A stretch of 15,787 bases of DNA, from positions 1-15,787 of the forward strand of contig DAOUUT010000051.1 in the NCBI GenBank assembly GCA_030668025.1, in the 5' to 3' direction. This document shows, piece after piece, positions 1 through 6,368 of the stretch. Positions within the stretch are counted from its first letter, which is position 1. Each line of letters opens with the position of its first letter. The stretch is from Promethearchaeota archaeon. GTDB lineage: Archaea > Asgardarchaeota > Lokiarchaeia > Sigynarchaeales > SOKP01. The position numbers and the translations under genes were made by a program. The notes below the pieces were generated by a model. That model was not told the origin of the DNA. It was given only the letters and a program-made list of their open reading frames with translations, and did no database searches.

Positions 1-129
1 TACTTACTGACAGCAGATGATACACTCGATAAGGTTGACACGGATAAACTCCATTCTACTGCCCAAGCTATATCAGATTTAATCGTTTCATTGATGAATA
101 TACCCAAAAAATACTATAAATTTAACTAA
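1..129 (+). CDS. C-terminal end of an M28-family (Zn) peptidase, partial
   Basis: Reading frame 1 is open from the first base to TAA at 127-129 and gives 42 residues; the start lies outside the window. The stretch TADDTLDKVDTDKLHSTAQA followed by a hydrophobic helix (ISDLIVSLMN) matches the usual ending of M28 aminopeptidases. In that family a 'T..DT.DK.D...L' segment close to the active site is followed by a final helix. What is seen is only this tail, so the metal-binding residues and any signal peptide cannot be judged. The family assignment is inferred from the motif. It converges on the esterase gene. Confidence 0.6.
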   Translation, partial: YLLTADDTLDKVDTDKLHSTAQAISDLIVSLMNIPKKYYKFN

Positions 130-273
130 AATTCATCTATTCTCAAGGAAAATTGTTAACCAAATTATCATTAGGATTATAAAATCTAACTGGAAGAAGA
201 GGATAGCTCGGAAGTTTATTTTTTACATTTTTGGGTGCCTTTCTCGCAGTAGGTCTATAAAATTTTTGTAGAG

Positions 274-1347
274 CTAGATTTTGAATAATTGGTTAGTGAA
301 GTCAGCTATCTTACTAATGGCATCTTTAACTTCCGGAATTAGTTCATGTCTTAATCCTTGAAATACATGCGTCATATCATCCCATGATTGTAATATTGCG
401 TTTGTTCCTGCCTTCTTAGCTTTTTCCACAAAGCGAGTAGCATCGCTATAAAGCATTTCACATGAGCTTGCTTGTACTAATATTGGAGGTAGACCCTTTA
501 AATCCGCGAATAATGGAGAGATATATGGATTGCGAGGGTCATCTCCAGCAAGATAGGCGACATTCCACCAAAAAATTCCGAGATCAGCCAATCCGGGATC
601 GGTTTCAGCATTTTTAAAAAAAGAATCATCTGCTAAAGTAAAGTCTGTAGCAGGCGATATGCAAATCGCTCCAGCAGGTAAATCAATTCCCTGATCTCTT
701 AATTTTAGAAGAGTGGTTAGGGTTAGATTTCCTCCGGCAGAATCTCCCGCGATGATTATATGGTCATTTTTAAAGTCATTTGACAATAACCATTTGTATG
801 CGTTAACACAATCGTCTAACGGTGCGGGGAATGGATGTTTTGGGGCAAGACGATAATCTATGCTGAGAATTCTTATTTTTGTAACTTCAGCTATAGCAGC
901 ATTTAACCTCCGGCAAGTTAAAGGAGAACCCATCATAAATCCGCCCCCGTGAAAATATAGAATTACACGATCTTTTATTGGATCTGAGGGTATAACCCAC
1001 TCAGCAGGAATTTTATCAAGCATTATAGATTTAATTTCAATCTCCTTCGGAATGGGATAGTTTTCTAATTCTTGAATTGTTGAATGTTCGAATGCATAAC
1101 CAAATAATCTTGCTAAATAATTCCTTTCCTCGTCAGTTAATTTATCATGGAGCTCAACTATTCCAGCTTTTTTTTTTATGAAAAGTTCATTTAAATCCAG
1201 AAGTTTCTTATAGATTTTTTGAAAATTAAATGGCTTATTTTCTTCGAATCCTATAAATTGAATGACAAATTTCATTTGTTCTTTAAACGCATCATCATGA
1301 ATTTTGAGAATATCCGGTCGAATTTTTTTACGGTTTATAATTGGCAT
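274..1347 (-). CDS. HSL-family alpha/beta hydrolase (esterase/lipase)
   Basis: A 357-residue carboxylesterase of the hormone-sensitive lipase (family IV) type, expected to hydrolyse short or medium acyl esters in the cytoplasm. The oxyanion-hole motif HGGG is at residues 133-136. The nucleophile elbow GDSAG is at 201-205 (Ser203), the acid is probably Asp302 in CEMLYSDA, and the histidine is His327 in MTHVF. The first 100 residues are a helical cap with no signal peptide. The ATG at 1345-1347 is preceded by AAGGA (minus strand, 1354-1358) at a 6-base spacing, which supports this start. Length and catalytic triad look complete. Substrate cannot be read from sequence. The convergent neighbour upstream in the window is the peptidase tail, and the IS607 remnant starts just behind its promoter. 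Confidence 0.9.
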   Translation of the reverse strand: MPIINRKKIRPDILKIHDDAFKEQMKFVIQFIGFEENKPFNFQKIYKKLLDLNELFIKKKAGIVELHDKLTDEERNYLARLFGYAFEHSTIQELENYPIPKEIEIKSIMLDKIPAEWVIPSDPIKDRVILYFHGGGFMMGSPLTCRRLNAAIAEVTKIRILSIDYRLAPKHPFPAPLDDCVNAYKWLLSNDFKNDHIIIAGDSAGGNLTLTTLLKLRDQGIDLPAGAICISPATDFTLADDSFFKNAETDPGLADLGIFWWNVAYLAGDDPRNPYISPLFADLKGLPPILVQASSCEMLYSDATRFVEKAKKAGTNAILQSWDDMTHVFQGLRHELIPEVKDAISKIADFTNQLFKI

Positions 1348-1401
1348 TTTATTTCCTTACTCTCTTTTCTTATATTTTTCATTAGTTAGTATGTTATTAA
1401 A

Positions 1402-1421
1402 ACTAGTAAAACTTACCTAGT
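1402..1421 (-). repeat. Hairpin just downstream of the first tnpB
   Basis: ACTAG (1402-1406) and CTAGT (1417-1421) are inverted repeats 15-34 bases beyond the tnpB stop on the minus strand. A second small palindrome, TCAAGA-AA-TCTTGA, covers the stop codon at 1436-1449. TnpB right ends and omega-RNAs usually carry a hairpin here, but no clear element end can be seen. Confidence 0.3.
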
Positions 1422-1435
1422 CTTATTAAAAATTA

Positions 1436-2626
1436 TCAAGAAATCTTGACAACTTGTGGGTTTAACACCAAACCCTGTATCCCATCATCAGTTATAGAAT
1501 TTGGGAATGCTTTCTTCATGATGTTATATCCTGCATTCACGTCGGCATTAATAATCGTTCCATTGTGAGATTTGAATAATCCTCTTTTAACTCTCTTACC
1601 TGCATACTTGGAATGTTTCTTGATTTCTTCTCCATCTAAAAACGAGCATTTACTAGTATAGCTCTCATCTATTAACGCTACATCAATACCAATCAACTTT
1701 CCTTTATATGCAATTTGCTGAAATAATTTAGTAAAAGGAATTTGAACAAATTTTTGATTATTTACCCTCCCTATATTGCATTTCTGCTTCCAACCTTCGT
1801 TATATCCAATTATTATTGTCCCTATATCATTTTCTTTACAATACTCAATCACGCTCTTAGAGATCTTGTGGAAGTGATCTATAATCTTGTTATTTCTCTT
1901 CAGGTGTAACTTCCTAATTCTTTTAGTATCTACAAGATTACCCTTCTTACTTTCAATGCTTCTATAATGTGCTAATTGCTTGTTGTAATAATGATTTACG
2001 GATTTGACATTCCCACCTTTAACAATAAAAGGCTTTAAACCTTTATTATTTACAGCAGTTATGAGATTGTTCAAACCCAGATCAATGCTTAATACAACAT
2101 CGTTATTCAAACCTAAATCTTTTGCTTCTCTCTCGTGTATTATTTCTATTTTATATATTTCCCCTAACGGTATTATCCTAACCTGTTGAAATTGTTTAAT
2201 GCGAGTCTTAACAGGTTTTAAATCGCATTTCTTGGGAAAATGAAGGTATCCATCATCTTTTATTCTTGCGTTCTGATTCGTGAAAATAACAATGGACTCT
2301 CCGTCTTTTCTCTTGTATCTTGGTATCTTAGGAACACGCTTAAACTTGAACTTGTTCGCATTCCATTCTCTCTTGGCTCTAAAATAAGATTTCCAATTCT
2401 TCATTACCAACTTTAATATTTGTTGAGAAGTTTGAGCTGGCAAGTTTTTATAGCATTCATGACGTTTTAAAATGAAATCCAAGTCGTAATAACTGAGAAG
2501 ATTACCCAAATTGAAGAAATCTTGTCTATAATACCAATTAGATGTATTATATAAATTCTTAGCTAAGTGGCACAGCTTAGACAGTTCCTTTGATCTCTTT
2601 ATCTGGATGATCTCAGTTAATTTCAT
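1436..2626 (-). CDS. tnpB: TnpB-family RNA-guided nuclease homologue without zinc ribbon (IS605 OrfB/IS607 type)
   Basis: A 396-residue protein of the TnpB (OrfB) family. RuvC-I is seen as SIDLGLNN with Asp182, and RuvC-III as NADVNAGYNI with Asp362. At the usual RuvC-II glutamate position the protein reads TIIIGYNEGW, with Gly274 where most TnpBs have Glu. A glutamate 47 residues later (Glu321, just before SYTS) is conserved in the second TnpB of this window and is a candidate substitute. The C-terminal zinc ribbon has decayed: of the two CxxC pairs only Cys327 remains, replaced by SKCSFLDGEE and GKRVKRGLF, a form I recall from a known subgroup. Start ATG at 2624-2626 directly follows the recombinase stop. 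The frame is intact and therefore possibly expressed, but nuclease activity is uncertain. Confidence 0.9.
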   Translation of the reverse strand: MKLTEIIQIKRSKELSKLCHLAKNLYNTSNWYYRQDFFNLGNLLSYYDLDFILKRHECYKNLPAQTSQQILKLVMKNWKSYFRAKREWNANKFKFKRVPKIPRYKRKDGESIVIFTNQNARIKDDGYLHFPKKCDLKPVKTRIKQFQQVRIIPLGEIYKIEIIHEREAKDLGLNNDVVLSIDLGLNNLITAVNNKGLKPFIVKGGNVKSVNHYYNKQLAHYRSIESKKGNLVDTKRIRKLHLKRNNKIIDHFHKISKSVIEYCKENDIGTIIIGYNEGWKQKCNIGRVNNQKFVQIPFTKLFQQIAYKGKLIGIDVALIDESYTSKCSFLDGEEIKKHSKYAGKRVKRGLFKSHNGTIINADVNAGYNIMKKAFPNSITDDGIQGLVLNPQVVKIS

Positions 2627-2896
2627 CTAAGCACCATCTTTTGATATTAATTGTTGAATTATAGGTCTTTTTCGTTTACTATACATCTTCATGGCAAAGC
2701 AATGCATTAAAGAAATAATTTCTTCCATTACTTCTTGTGAATCTAATTTTTCATTGCCTACTTCAGAAATTACGATTATTTCGCATCCAAATTGTTTAAA
2801 TAAATATAGAAATAAGCCAAATCCAACCCTACTAAGTCTATTTTTATAAGTAATAATAATTTTATAAAAAAGTTGTATATTTGAATCTAAATACAT
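2627..2896 (-). pseudogene. tnpA: C-terminal fragment of an IS607-type serine recombinase (TnpA)
   Basis: The 89 residues contain the hallmark IITYKNRLSRVGF (usually 'aYkDRLsRfGf'), then LFKQFGCEIIVIS, a weakly conserved 'EEIISLMHCFAMKMYSKRK' helix and a basic end. These are the second half of the IS607 serine recombinase. The family normally has about 190-210 residues, with a MerR-like DNA-binding helix and a catalytic serine in the first half; neither is present here. An in-frame TAA lies 15 bases before the first ATG (2894-2896), so the missing half is not encoded upstream in frame. It sits immediately before tnpB with no spacer. Translation from this ATG is possible but recombinase function is not. 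Confidence 0.75.
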
Positions 2897-2957
2897 ATGA
2901 GATTTACTAGTTTATAGCACCATATTAGATTACTTTTTTGTATAAAAAGATTTACTT

Positions 2958-2993
2958 GTAGAAGGCGGCTGCTTTAATTGCAAAATAATATTT
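2958..2993 (+). repeat. 36-bp direct repeat, copy 1
   Basis: Perfectly identical to 3578-3613, beginning GTAGAAGGCGGCTGC and ending AAAATAATATTT; identity stops abruptly at both ends. Read in the frame GTA-GAA it gives VEGGCFNCKIIF, which resembles the GGFCDCEIFL signature of the DUF2695 gene at 5005-5334. This copy has no start codon in frame, as a TAA lies 15 bases before it. Confidence 0.9.
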
Positions 2994-3038
2994 TTCTTAT
3001 ATAATATTTACAATCAATTGGTATTTGAACTCACAATT

Positions 3039-3440
3039 TTAATTCTCTGATGCTGGTGATGAGATATGACCTTGAGTAATCAGCCATTCATCTCCTTTCT
3101 TTTTCAATACTCCGGTTATTCTTGCTGGTAGCCTTACTTTTTGGTCCTCGATTGTTAGATTGACAGTTACTTCTGCTGCAAACCATGCGATTTGTCCATG
3201 ATAATTTATTTTCTTCCAATCAAAAGCGATGGAGATTTCTCCGAATTTATCTTTATCTTTTTGAGGAGCTGATTTATAATCTTCGTAACCTACCCATTTT
3301 TCTCCGGTTCCAAACACTACTAAATTTTCATCCTTAGCAAATAAGGACAAATATTCGTCTACATCGTTCTTAGGGTAAGCCTTAATAAACTTCTCTATAA
3401 AATTATTAATTTCAGCTATTACTTGGGGATCAATATTCAT
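3039..3440 (-). CDS. SnoaL-like (NTF2 fold) protein
   Basis: A 133-residue protein with the layout of the SnoaL_3/DUF4440 branch of the NTF2 superfamily: an N-terminal helix (EINNFIEKFIKAY), 'DVDEYLSLFAKDENLVVFGT', 'EKWVGYEDYK', and a beta sheet with AWFAAEVTVNL and GVLKKKGDEWLITQGHIS. Members are small cone-shaped proteins that act as ligand-binding or regulatory domains or, less often, enzymes; the role here is unknown. The start is well supported: a strong Shine-Dalgarno AAGGAG (minus strand, 3448-3453) lies 7 bases before the ATG. It is soluble and complete. The two 36-bp repeats lie on either side of it (2958 and 3578), suggesting that this segment has been involved in a rearrangement. 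Confidence 0.8.
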   Translation of the reverse strand: MNIDPQVIAEINNFIEKFIKAYPKNDVDEYLSLFAKDENLVVFGTGEKWVGYEDYKSAPQKDKDKFGEISIAFDWKKINYHGQIAWFAAEVTVNLTIEDQKVRLPARITGVLKKKGDEWLITQGHISSPASEN

Positions 3441-3447
3441 ATTATCG

Positions 3448-3453
3448 CTCCTT
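3448..3453 (-). promoter_or_regulatory. Shine-Dalgarno site of the SnoaL-like gene
   Basis: AAGGAG on the minus strand, 7 bases before ATG 3438-3440. It is the clearest ribosome-binding site in the window and fixes the start of the gene. Confidence 0.75.
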
Positions 3454-3544
3454 AATGATTTTAATATATTATATTATTTTTTGATCAAATAAATATAGAT
3501 TGCTAATTGTTATAAAGACTAACTGGAATAATAAGAATTATTCC

Positions 3545-3574
3545 AACATTATGACAAATGACCACTGTTTTTTT
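3545..3574 (+). repeat. 30-bp copy of the 5' end of the DUF2695 gene
   Basis: Identical to 4999-5028 (AACATTATGACAAATGACCA... followed by CTG and seven T). The match includes the ATG and first eight codons (MTNDHCFF) of the DUF2695 gene; with a one-base gap it also continues upstream through TTCC. It lies three bases before the second copy of the 36-bp repeat. Confidence 0.9.
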
Positions 3575-3628
3575 TGGGTAGAAGGCGGCTGCTTTAATTG
3601 CAAAATAATATTTAAAGTCCTTTGCTGA
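3551..3628 (+). pseudogene. Probable internally deleted DUF2695 paralogue (25-codon mini-ORF)
   Basis: ATG 3551 opens a 25-residue frame ending at TGA 3626-3628. Its first eight residues, MTNDHCFF, are identical at DNA level to the start of the DUF2695 gene. They run in frame through TGG into the 36-bp repeat, which reads VEGGCFNCKIIF. The latter resembles the C-terminal GGFCDCEIF signature of the same family, with about 18 of 27 bases alike. The simplest reading is a paralogue that lost its middle, leaving head and tail joined. The head match is seen directly. The tail match is weak and is an inference; the second half could be unrelated repeat sequence. Confidence 0.45.
3578..3613 (+). repeat. 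36-bp direct repeat, copy 2
   Basis: Second perfect copy of the repeat at 2958-2993, starting 620 bases after the first. It lies directly behind the 30-bp DUF2695 head copy and continues its reading frame. Confidence 0.9.
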
Positions 3629-3700
3629 AATCTTATTGTAATATAATTGAAAAGTTCCTTTAAAGGAACAGTTAATAAATTTTTTATTCTATACTTAAAC

Positions 3701-4879
3701 CTACACGGTTAAAAGATTATTATTATTAGTGTGCCTAGAAGCTCTCTTCCAAACAGAATCTACCGCCTTTTGAATTAGGTATGAGAAAAGAAATATAAAC
3801 GGGATAAATATTAGGACTAAATAGAGGTTTTCCAGTTCACGCATGTCTATATTTAAACCAAAGGTCAATATGGCGATAAAAATACTAAGAAAGACTCTGT
3901 GGAAGAGATATACACCGTAGGTGGAATATGCGATTAACGAAACTATCGATTCAATTTTTCTTTTAGAGAAAATCAATCTAAAAGTGCGAAAAATAAAATT
4001 AAGCGATGAAATGGCAAAAACTATGAATGCCATTATTATTAGGTTTGTCATAAATATTATCTCTGCTAATTGAAAAAAATCAGGATTCATACCATATAAG
4101 TCAATATCTCCGGATTCTGGAATGATAGTAAAGAAGGTAAACTGAGTTAAAAAATGAAATGTTATAAAACCTATAATGGCAGTACATAATGGAATGAGGA
4201 GTAAGATCTCCCTGGGTCTCTCTCTCAAGCGTTCTTTAAAACGATTGTAAAGGGGAGAAGTATAAATGTGAGCAGCAATTATGCCTGCGATGAATATAAA
4301 ATAGTAATTGAAAAAGCGATATTCGACTAGTCCAAAAAATCCTTTAAGAAACGCAAAGAAGAAAAGTATACCAACAGATGCAGGAATGATTAGTTTGATT
4401 GAACCTAATGAATTTAGGATAATATAGATCAGATAATATATCACTATTATACCTATAAACCAAAGAGTTAACATAGGAGGTCCGAAATAAGGGGCAACTA
4501 TGATTTGCATTCCTAAAAAATGAAACAGTAAATATAGAGGGTCAATGGTCAAATATCCTACAAAAAAAAGAAATAGGACAATTGCAATCCAATAAAGTGG
4601 AACTATTCTGATAAACCTCTTCTTTAGAAAAGTAGGTAATTTTTTGCCTGTATTAAGTTTTCTATTATTGGGATTTAAATAAAGACCGAATCCAGAGACA
4701 AACACGAAAGAGCCCATGGCGACATTTATACCAATAGTATTTACTAAAAACACATCAAATGGGTCTAAGTCAAGGTAGAAATTATAGGCATAGCTAAGAG
4801 GAATATGAATTAATAGTACAACGATTAAAATCGATATTATACGAAGCATATCAATTTCGGGTAATTTTTGATTTGTCAT
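3701..4879 (-). CDS. Acyltransferase family 3 membrane protein
   Basis: An integral membrane O-acyltransferase-like protein (Acyl_transf_3, the OafA/NodX group) of 392 residues from ATG 4877-4879. Such proteins transfer acyl groups to sugars, lipids or glycopolymers at the membrane. Near the N-terminus is the typical EIDMLRIISILIVVLLIHIP, with the conserved Arg and His. Then come FVSGFGLYLN and the diagnostic loop FLKKRFIRIVPLYW, followed by LTLWFIGIIVIYYLIY and about ten hydrophobic segments in all. A TTG two codons earlier (4883-4885) could also start, but ATG is preferred. No strong Shine-Dalgarno is visible. The C-terminus is basic and asparagine-rich (SRHTNNNN). The acceptor molecule is unknown and there is no glycan cluster beside it. 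Confidence 0.85.
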   Translation of the reverse strand: MTNQKLPEIDMLRIISILIVVLLIHIPLSYAYNFYLDLDPFDVFLVNTIGINVAMGSFVFVSGFGLYLNPNNRKLNTGKKLPTFLKKRFIRIVPLYWIAIVLFLFFVGYLTIDPLYLLFHFLGMQIIVAPYFGPPMLTLWFIGIIVIYYLIYIILNSLGSIKLIIPASVGILFFFAFLKGFFGLVEYRFFNYYFIFIAGIIAAHIYTSPLYNRFKERLRERPREILLLIPLCTAIIGFITFHFLTQFTFFTIIPESGDIDLYGMNPDFFQLAEIIFMTNLIIMAFIVFAISSLNFIFRTFRLIFSKRKIESIVSLIAYSTYGVYLFHRVFLSIFIAILTFGLNIDMRELENLYLVLIFIPFIFLFSYLIQKAVDSVWKRASRHTNNNNLLTV

Positions 4880-4998
4880 GTTCAATTAACCAACATTAAG
4901 AAGTAGCTTCAATATACCTTCTTTTAGTGAATGTCAATTAATAAATTTAATTGAAAAAAAGAAAATTATTTTTACTTAACTTCCAATCCATATTTCCA

Positions 4999-5028
4999 AA
5001 CATTATGACAAATGACCACTGTTTTTTT
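4999..5028 (+). repeat. 30-bp repeat at the start of the DUF2695 gene
   Basis: The parent copy of the sequence at 3545-3574. It covers six bases before the ATG (5005-5007) and the first eight codons. Its conservation up to the ATG supports ATG 5005 rather than the upstream TTG 4951 as the true start. Confidence 0.85.
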
Positions 5029-5334
5029 AGCAATAATAAGTATTTAAATATCGAAACCAATAGAATTTATATTGATAAGAAAAAAGAAACGAAATTGAAT
5101 AAATTGAATAAAAAAAAGTTAGAAAAGTTTTTCAAGAGATTAGAAGAGTTATTGGAAATTAACGGCTGTAATGGCCGAGATCTATCCAACGCTCAGATAA
5201 TTTTAAACGAGATGGGCGTTACAGAAGGCGAGCAAGATGAATTCTTAGAGGGATGTAGGAGTGCTGGTGGATTCTGTGATTGCGAAATTTTTCTAAATGC
5301 TGAAGAATATCTAAGGGAGAAATACTCTGATTAG
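5005..5334 (+). CDS. DUF2695 family protein
   Basis: A 109-residue protein from ATG 5005 (a TTG at 4951 would add 18 residues that look like AT-rich leader). After a lysine-rich coiled stretch (residues 25-50) it carries the DUF2695 pattern: CNGRDLSNAQIILNEMG (Cys55), a linker with Cys84, and the signature GGFCDCEIFLN (Cys91, Cys93, Glu94). The conserved cysteines suggest metal binding or redox chemistry, but the family has no known function. The gene stands alone; the BAR-like gene converges on it 80 bases downstream, with a hairpin between them. Debris of a likely paralogue lies at 2958-2993 and 3545-3628, so the family has been copied or rearranged locally. Confidence 0.75.
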   Translation: MTNDHCFFSNNKYLNIETNRIYIDKKKETKLNKLNKKKLEKFFKRLEELLEINGCNGRDLSNAQIILNEMGVTEGEQDEFLEGCRSAGGFCDCEIFLNAEEYLREKYSD

Positions 5335-5356
5335 TGATTTAATAGAATAAATCACT
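5333..5356. terminator. 9-bp perfect hairpin between convergent genes
   Basis: AGTGATTTA (5333-5341), loop ATAGAA, TAAATCACT (5348-5356). It begins inside the DUF2695 stop codon and lies between two convergent genes. A role in ending transcription or protecting the 3' end of the mRNA is likely from position, but there is no long U-run directly after it. Confidence 0.45.
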
Positions 5357-5414
5357 ATATGTCGAAGTAAATTTGGGTTAATAAAAATGAAAAAATGAAA
5401 AAAATAAATTAGGA

Positions 5415-6062
5415 TTACATTTTTGATTCTTCGTCAATTTTGATAGCTTCAGCTTTTACTTTTACTTTTGCTACGGAATCAAGAATCTTTTTATGATAAG
5501 CTGTTTCAATATCCACCATATTATTAAGAATTTTTTGCATGGTTTCTAATTTTGATTTATTAAATGCCTCGGTTGCTACTTTTACATCGCCTTCTTCTTT
5601 ATTAGATATTTCTTTCGCAGTTTCTAATCTCGATTCAGCTATTTGTATTTCATCTGGTTTTAATTTTTCTTTTGGTTTGCTTTGGACTTTACTTAGATAC
5701 TTTTCGGCTTTCTCTAATTCTTTCGTAGCCTTTTGAGCTTCACTCTGTTCAGTTTGGAGTTTTTCTAGGCCAATTAAAAGATCATTTAGCGGTGCAATGT
5801 ATTCTTCCCGGAGTCTTTTGACTTTTTCCGTACTTCCTTTTTCAATAACTTCATATGTAGAAGCTAATGAGCTTACTGCCTGCCCTAAGGAAGGAGTCTC
5901 CGTTTCAGCGTAACTTTTTAATGCAGCAACAGTCTTATTAATTTCACTTGTGATGTTCTCTTCTGCATTAATATAATGATTACTTCCTTTAATTAACTCG
6001 CTAATTTTATTGCTTGTACTTCCTAAAACATTTGTTAAATTATCCATAAATTTCTTAAACAT
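5415..6062 (-). CDS. BAR-domain-like protein resembling eukaryotic FAM92/CIBAR
   Basis: A 215-residue, highly charged, all-helical soluble protein without signal or membrane segment. It follows the FAM92/CIBAR1 BAR domain, recalled from memory, nearly without gaps. YAETETPSL (51-59) matches YAATETPHL, and VKRLREEYIAPL (81-92) matches VERLEAKVVEPL. IQIAESRLETA (139-149) matches ISQAETELQRA, and F167, K171, I178, IE185-186, H190, K192 and L194 fall on the same spacing. From TETP to the AE pair the two differ by about two residues; from AE to IE the distance is the same (45). BAR domains dimerise into curved modules that bind membranes. ATG 6060-6062 has GAAGGT upstream (6071-6076) and a TATA box at 6093-6100. 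The alternative is a generic coiled coil (PspA/ESCRT-III-like), which fits less well. Confidence 0.7.
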   Translation of the reverse strand: MFKKFMDNLTNVLGSTSNKISELIKGSNHYINAEENITSEINKTVAALKSYAETETPSLGQAVSSLASTYEVIEKGSTEKVKRLREEYIAPLNDLLIGLEKLQTEQSEAQKATKELEKAEKYLSKVQSKPKEKLKPDEIQIAESRLETAKEISNKEEGDVKVATEAFNKSKLETMQKILNNMVDIETAYHKKILDSVAKVKVKAEAIKIDEESKM

Positions 6063-6092
6063 TTTTTAACACCTTCAATTATTATTAAAATC

Positions 6093-6100
6093 TATATAAA
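6093..6100 (-). promoter_or_regulatory. TATA box of the BAR-like gene
   Basis: TTTATATA on the minus strand, 31-38 bases before the ATG. This is the archaeal spacing for a short leader of about 5-10 bases that still contains GAAGGT. Confidence 0.5.
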
Positions 6101-6118
6101 TTATGGGTTTATAAGTTT

Positions 6119-6307
6119 TTATAAAAAACTCATGTTAAAATTACTATAAAAGGTACTAATATTGTAGTCTTGGAGGAACTTTATCCCTATAATCTTGTCA
6201 ATCCTCTGGATAATATTTTTTTCAAATTCTGGTAGAAGGACTTCTAAATTGTGGAGAATTTGGGAATAAATAGTATCCGGTTTATTAAACTTTTTAATAA
6301 TAAATTC
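6119..6307 (-). pseudogene. Possible coding remnant, 62 open codons without a start
   Basis: Between the stops at 6308-6310 and 6119-6121 the minus strand is open. It reads as amphipathic helix-like protein: TIYSQILHNLEVLLPEFEKN, then IIQRIDKIIGIKFLQDYNIS. The balanced composition (E, D, K, Q, L, I) looks like real protein rather than random AT-rich translation, yet there is no ATG, GTG or TTG at its beginning. It could be a fragment of a lost gene upstream of the BAR-like gene. I do not recognise the family, and chance is not excluded. Confidence 0.25.
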
Positions 6308-6368
6308 TTATAAATAAGCAAAAAGATAGTGAATAATAAAAGTATTATTAGAAAGAGAGTTTATTGTT

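Larger units (their letters stand above)
1402..2896 (-). mobile_element. Remnant of an IS607-type insertion sequence (tnpA fragment plus tnpB)
   Basis: The recombinase fragment (2627-2896) and tnpB (1436-2626) follow each other with the stop TAG abutting the ATG, which is the normal gene order of IS607 elements. The recombinase has lost its DNA-binding and catalytic parts, so the element cannot move by itself. IS607 elements make no target duplication and have poorly defined ends. The outer limits given here are therefore only the coding limits plus the downstream hairpin. Confidence 0.65.
6063..6368. other. Divergent intergenic region between BAR-like gene and flavoprotein
   Basis: This 306-base gap contains the promoters of both flanking genes: a TATA box at 6093-6100 for the minus gene and TTATAAATAAG at 6308-6318 for the plus gene. 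Between them is an open minus-strand stretch (6119-6307, described separately) and an AT palindrome at 6114-6130 (AGTTTTT-ATA-AAAAACT). I see no RNA gene in it. Confidence 0.5.

Noticed and set aside
2958..3613. 36-bp exact repeats as a CRISPR array
   Set aside because: The length fits a CRISPR repeat, but there are only two copies 584 bases apart with a gene between them, and no cas genes are nearby.
4951..5004. TTG start that would add 18 residues to the DUF2695 protein
   Set aside because: The added part is AT-rich leader, and the duplicated copy at 3545-3574 keeps the sequence only around the ATG at 5005.
5415..6062. ESCRT-III/PspA assignment for the helical protein
   Set aside because: Charge pattern and length are compatible, but the specific TETP, PL, AE and IE...H spacing matches the FAM92 BAR domain far better.
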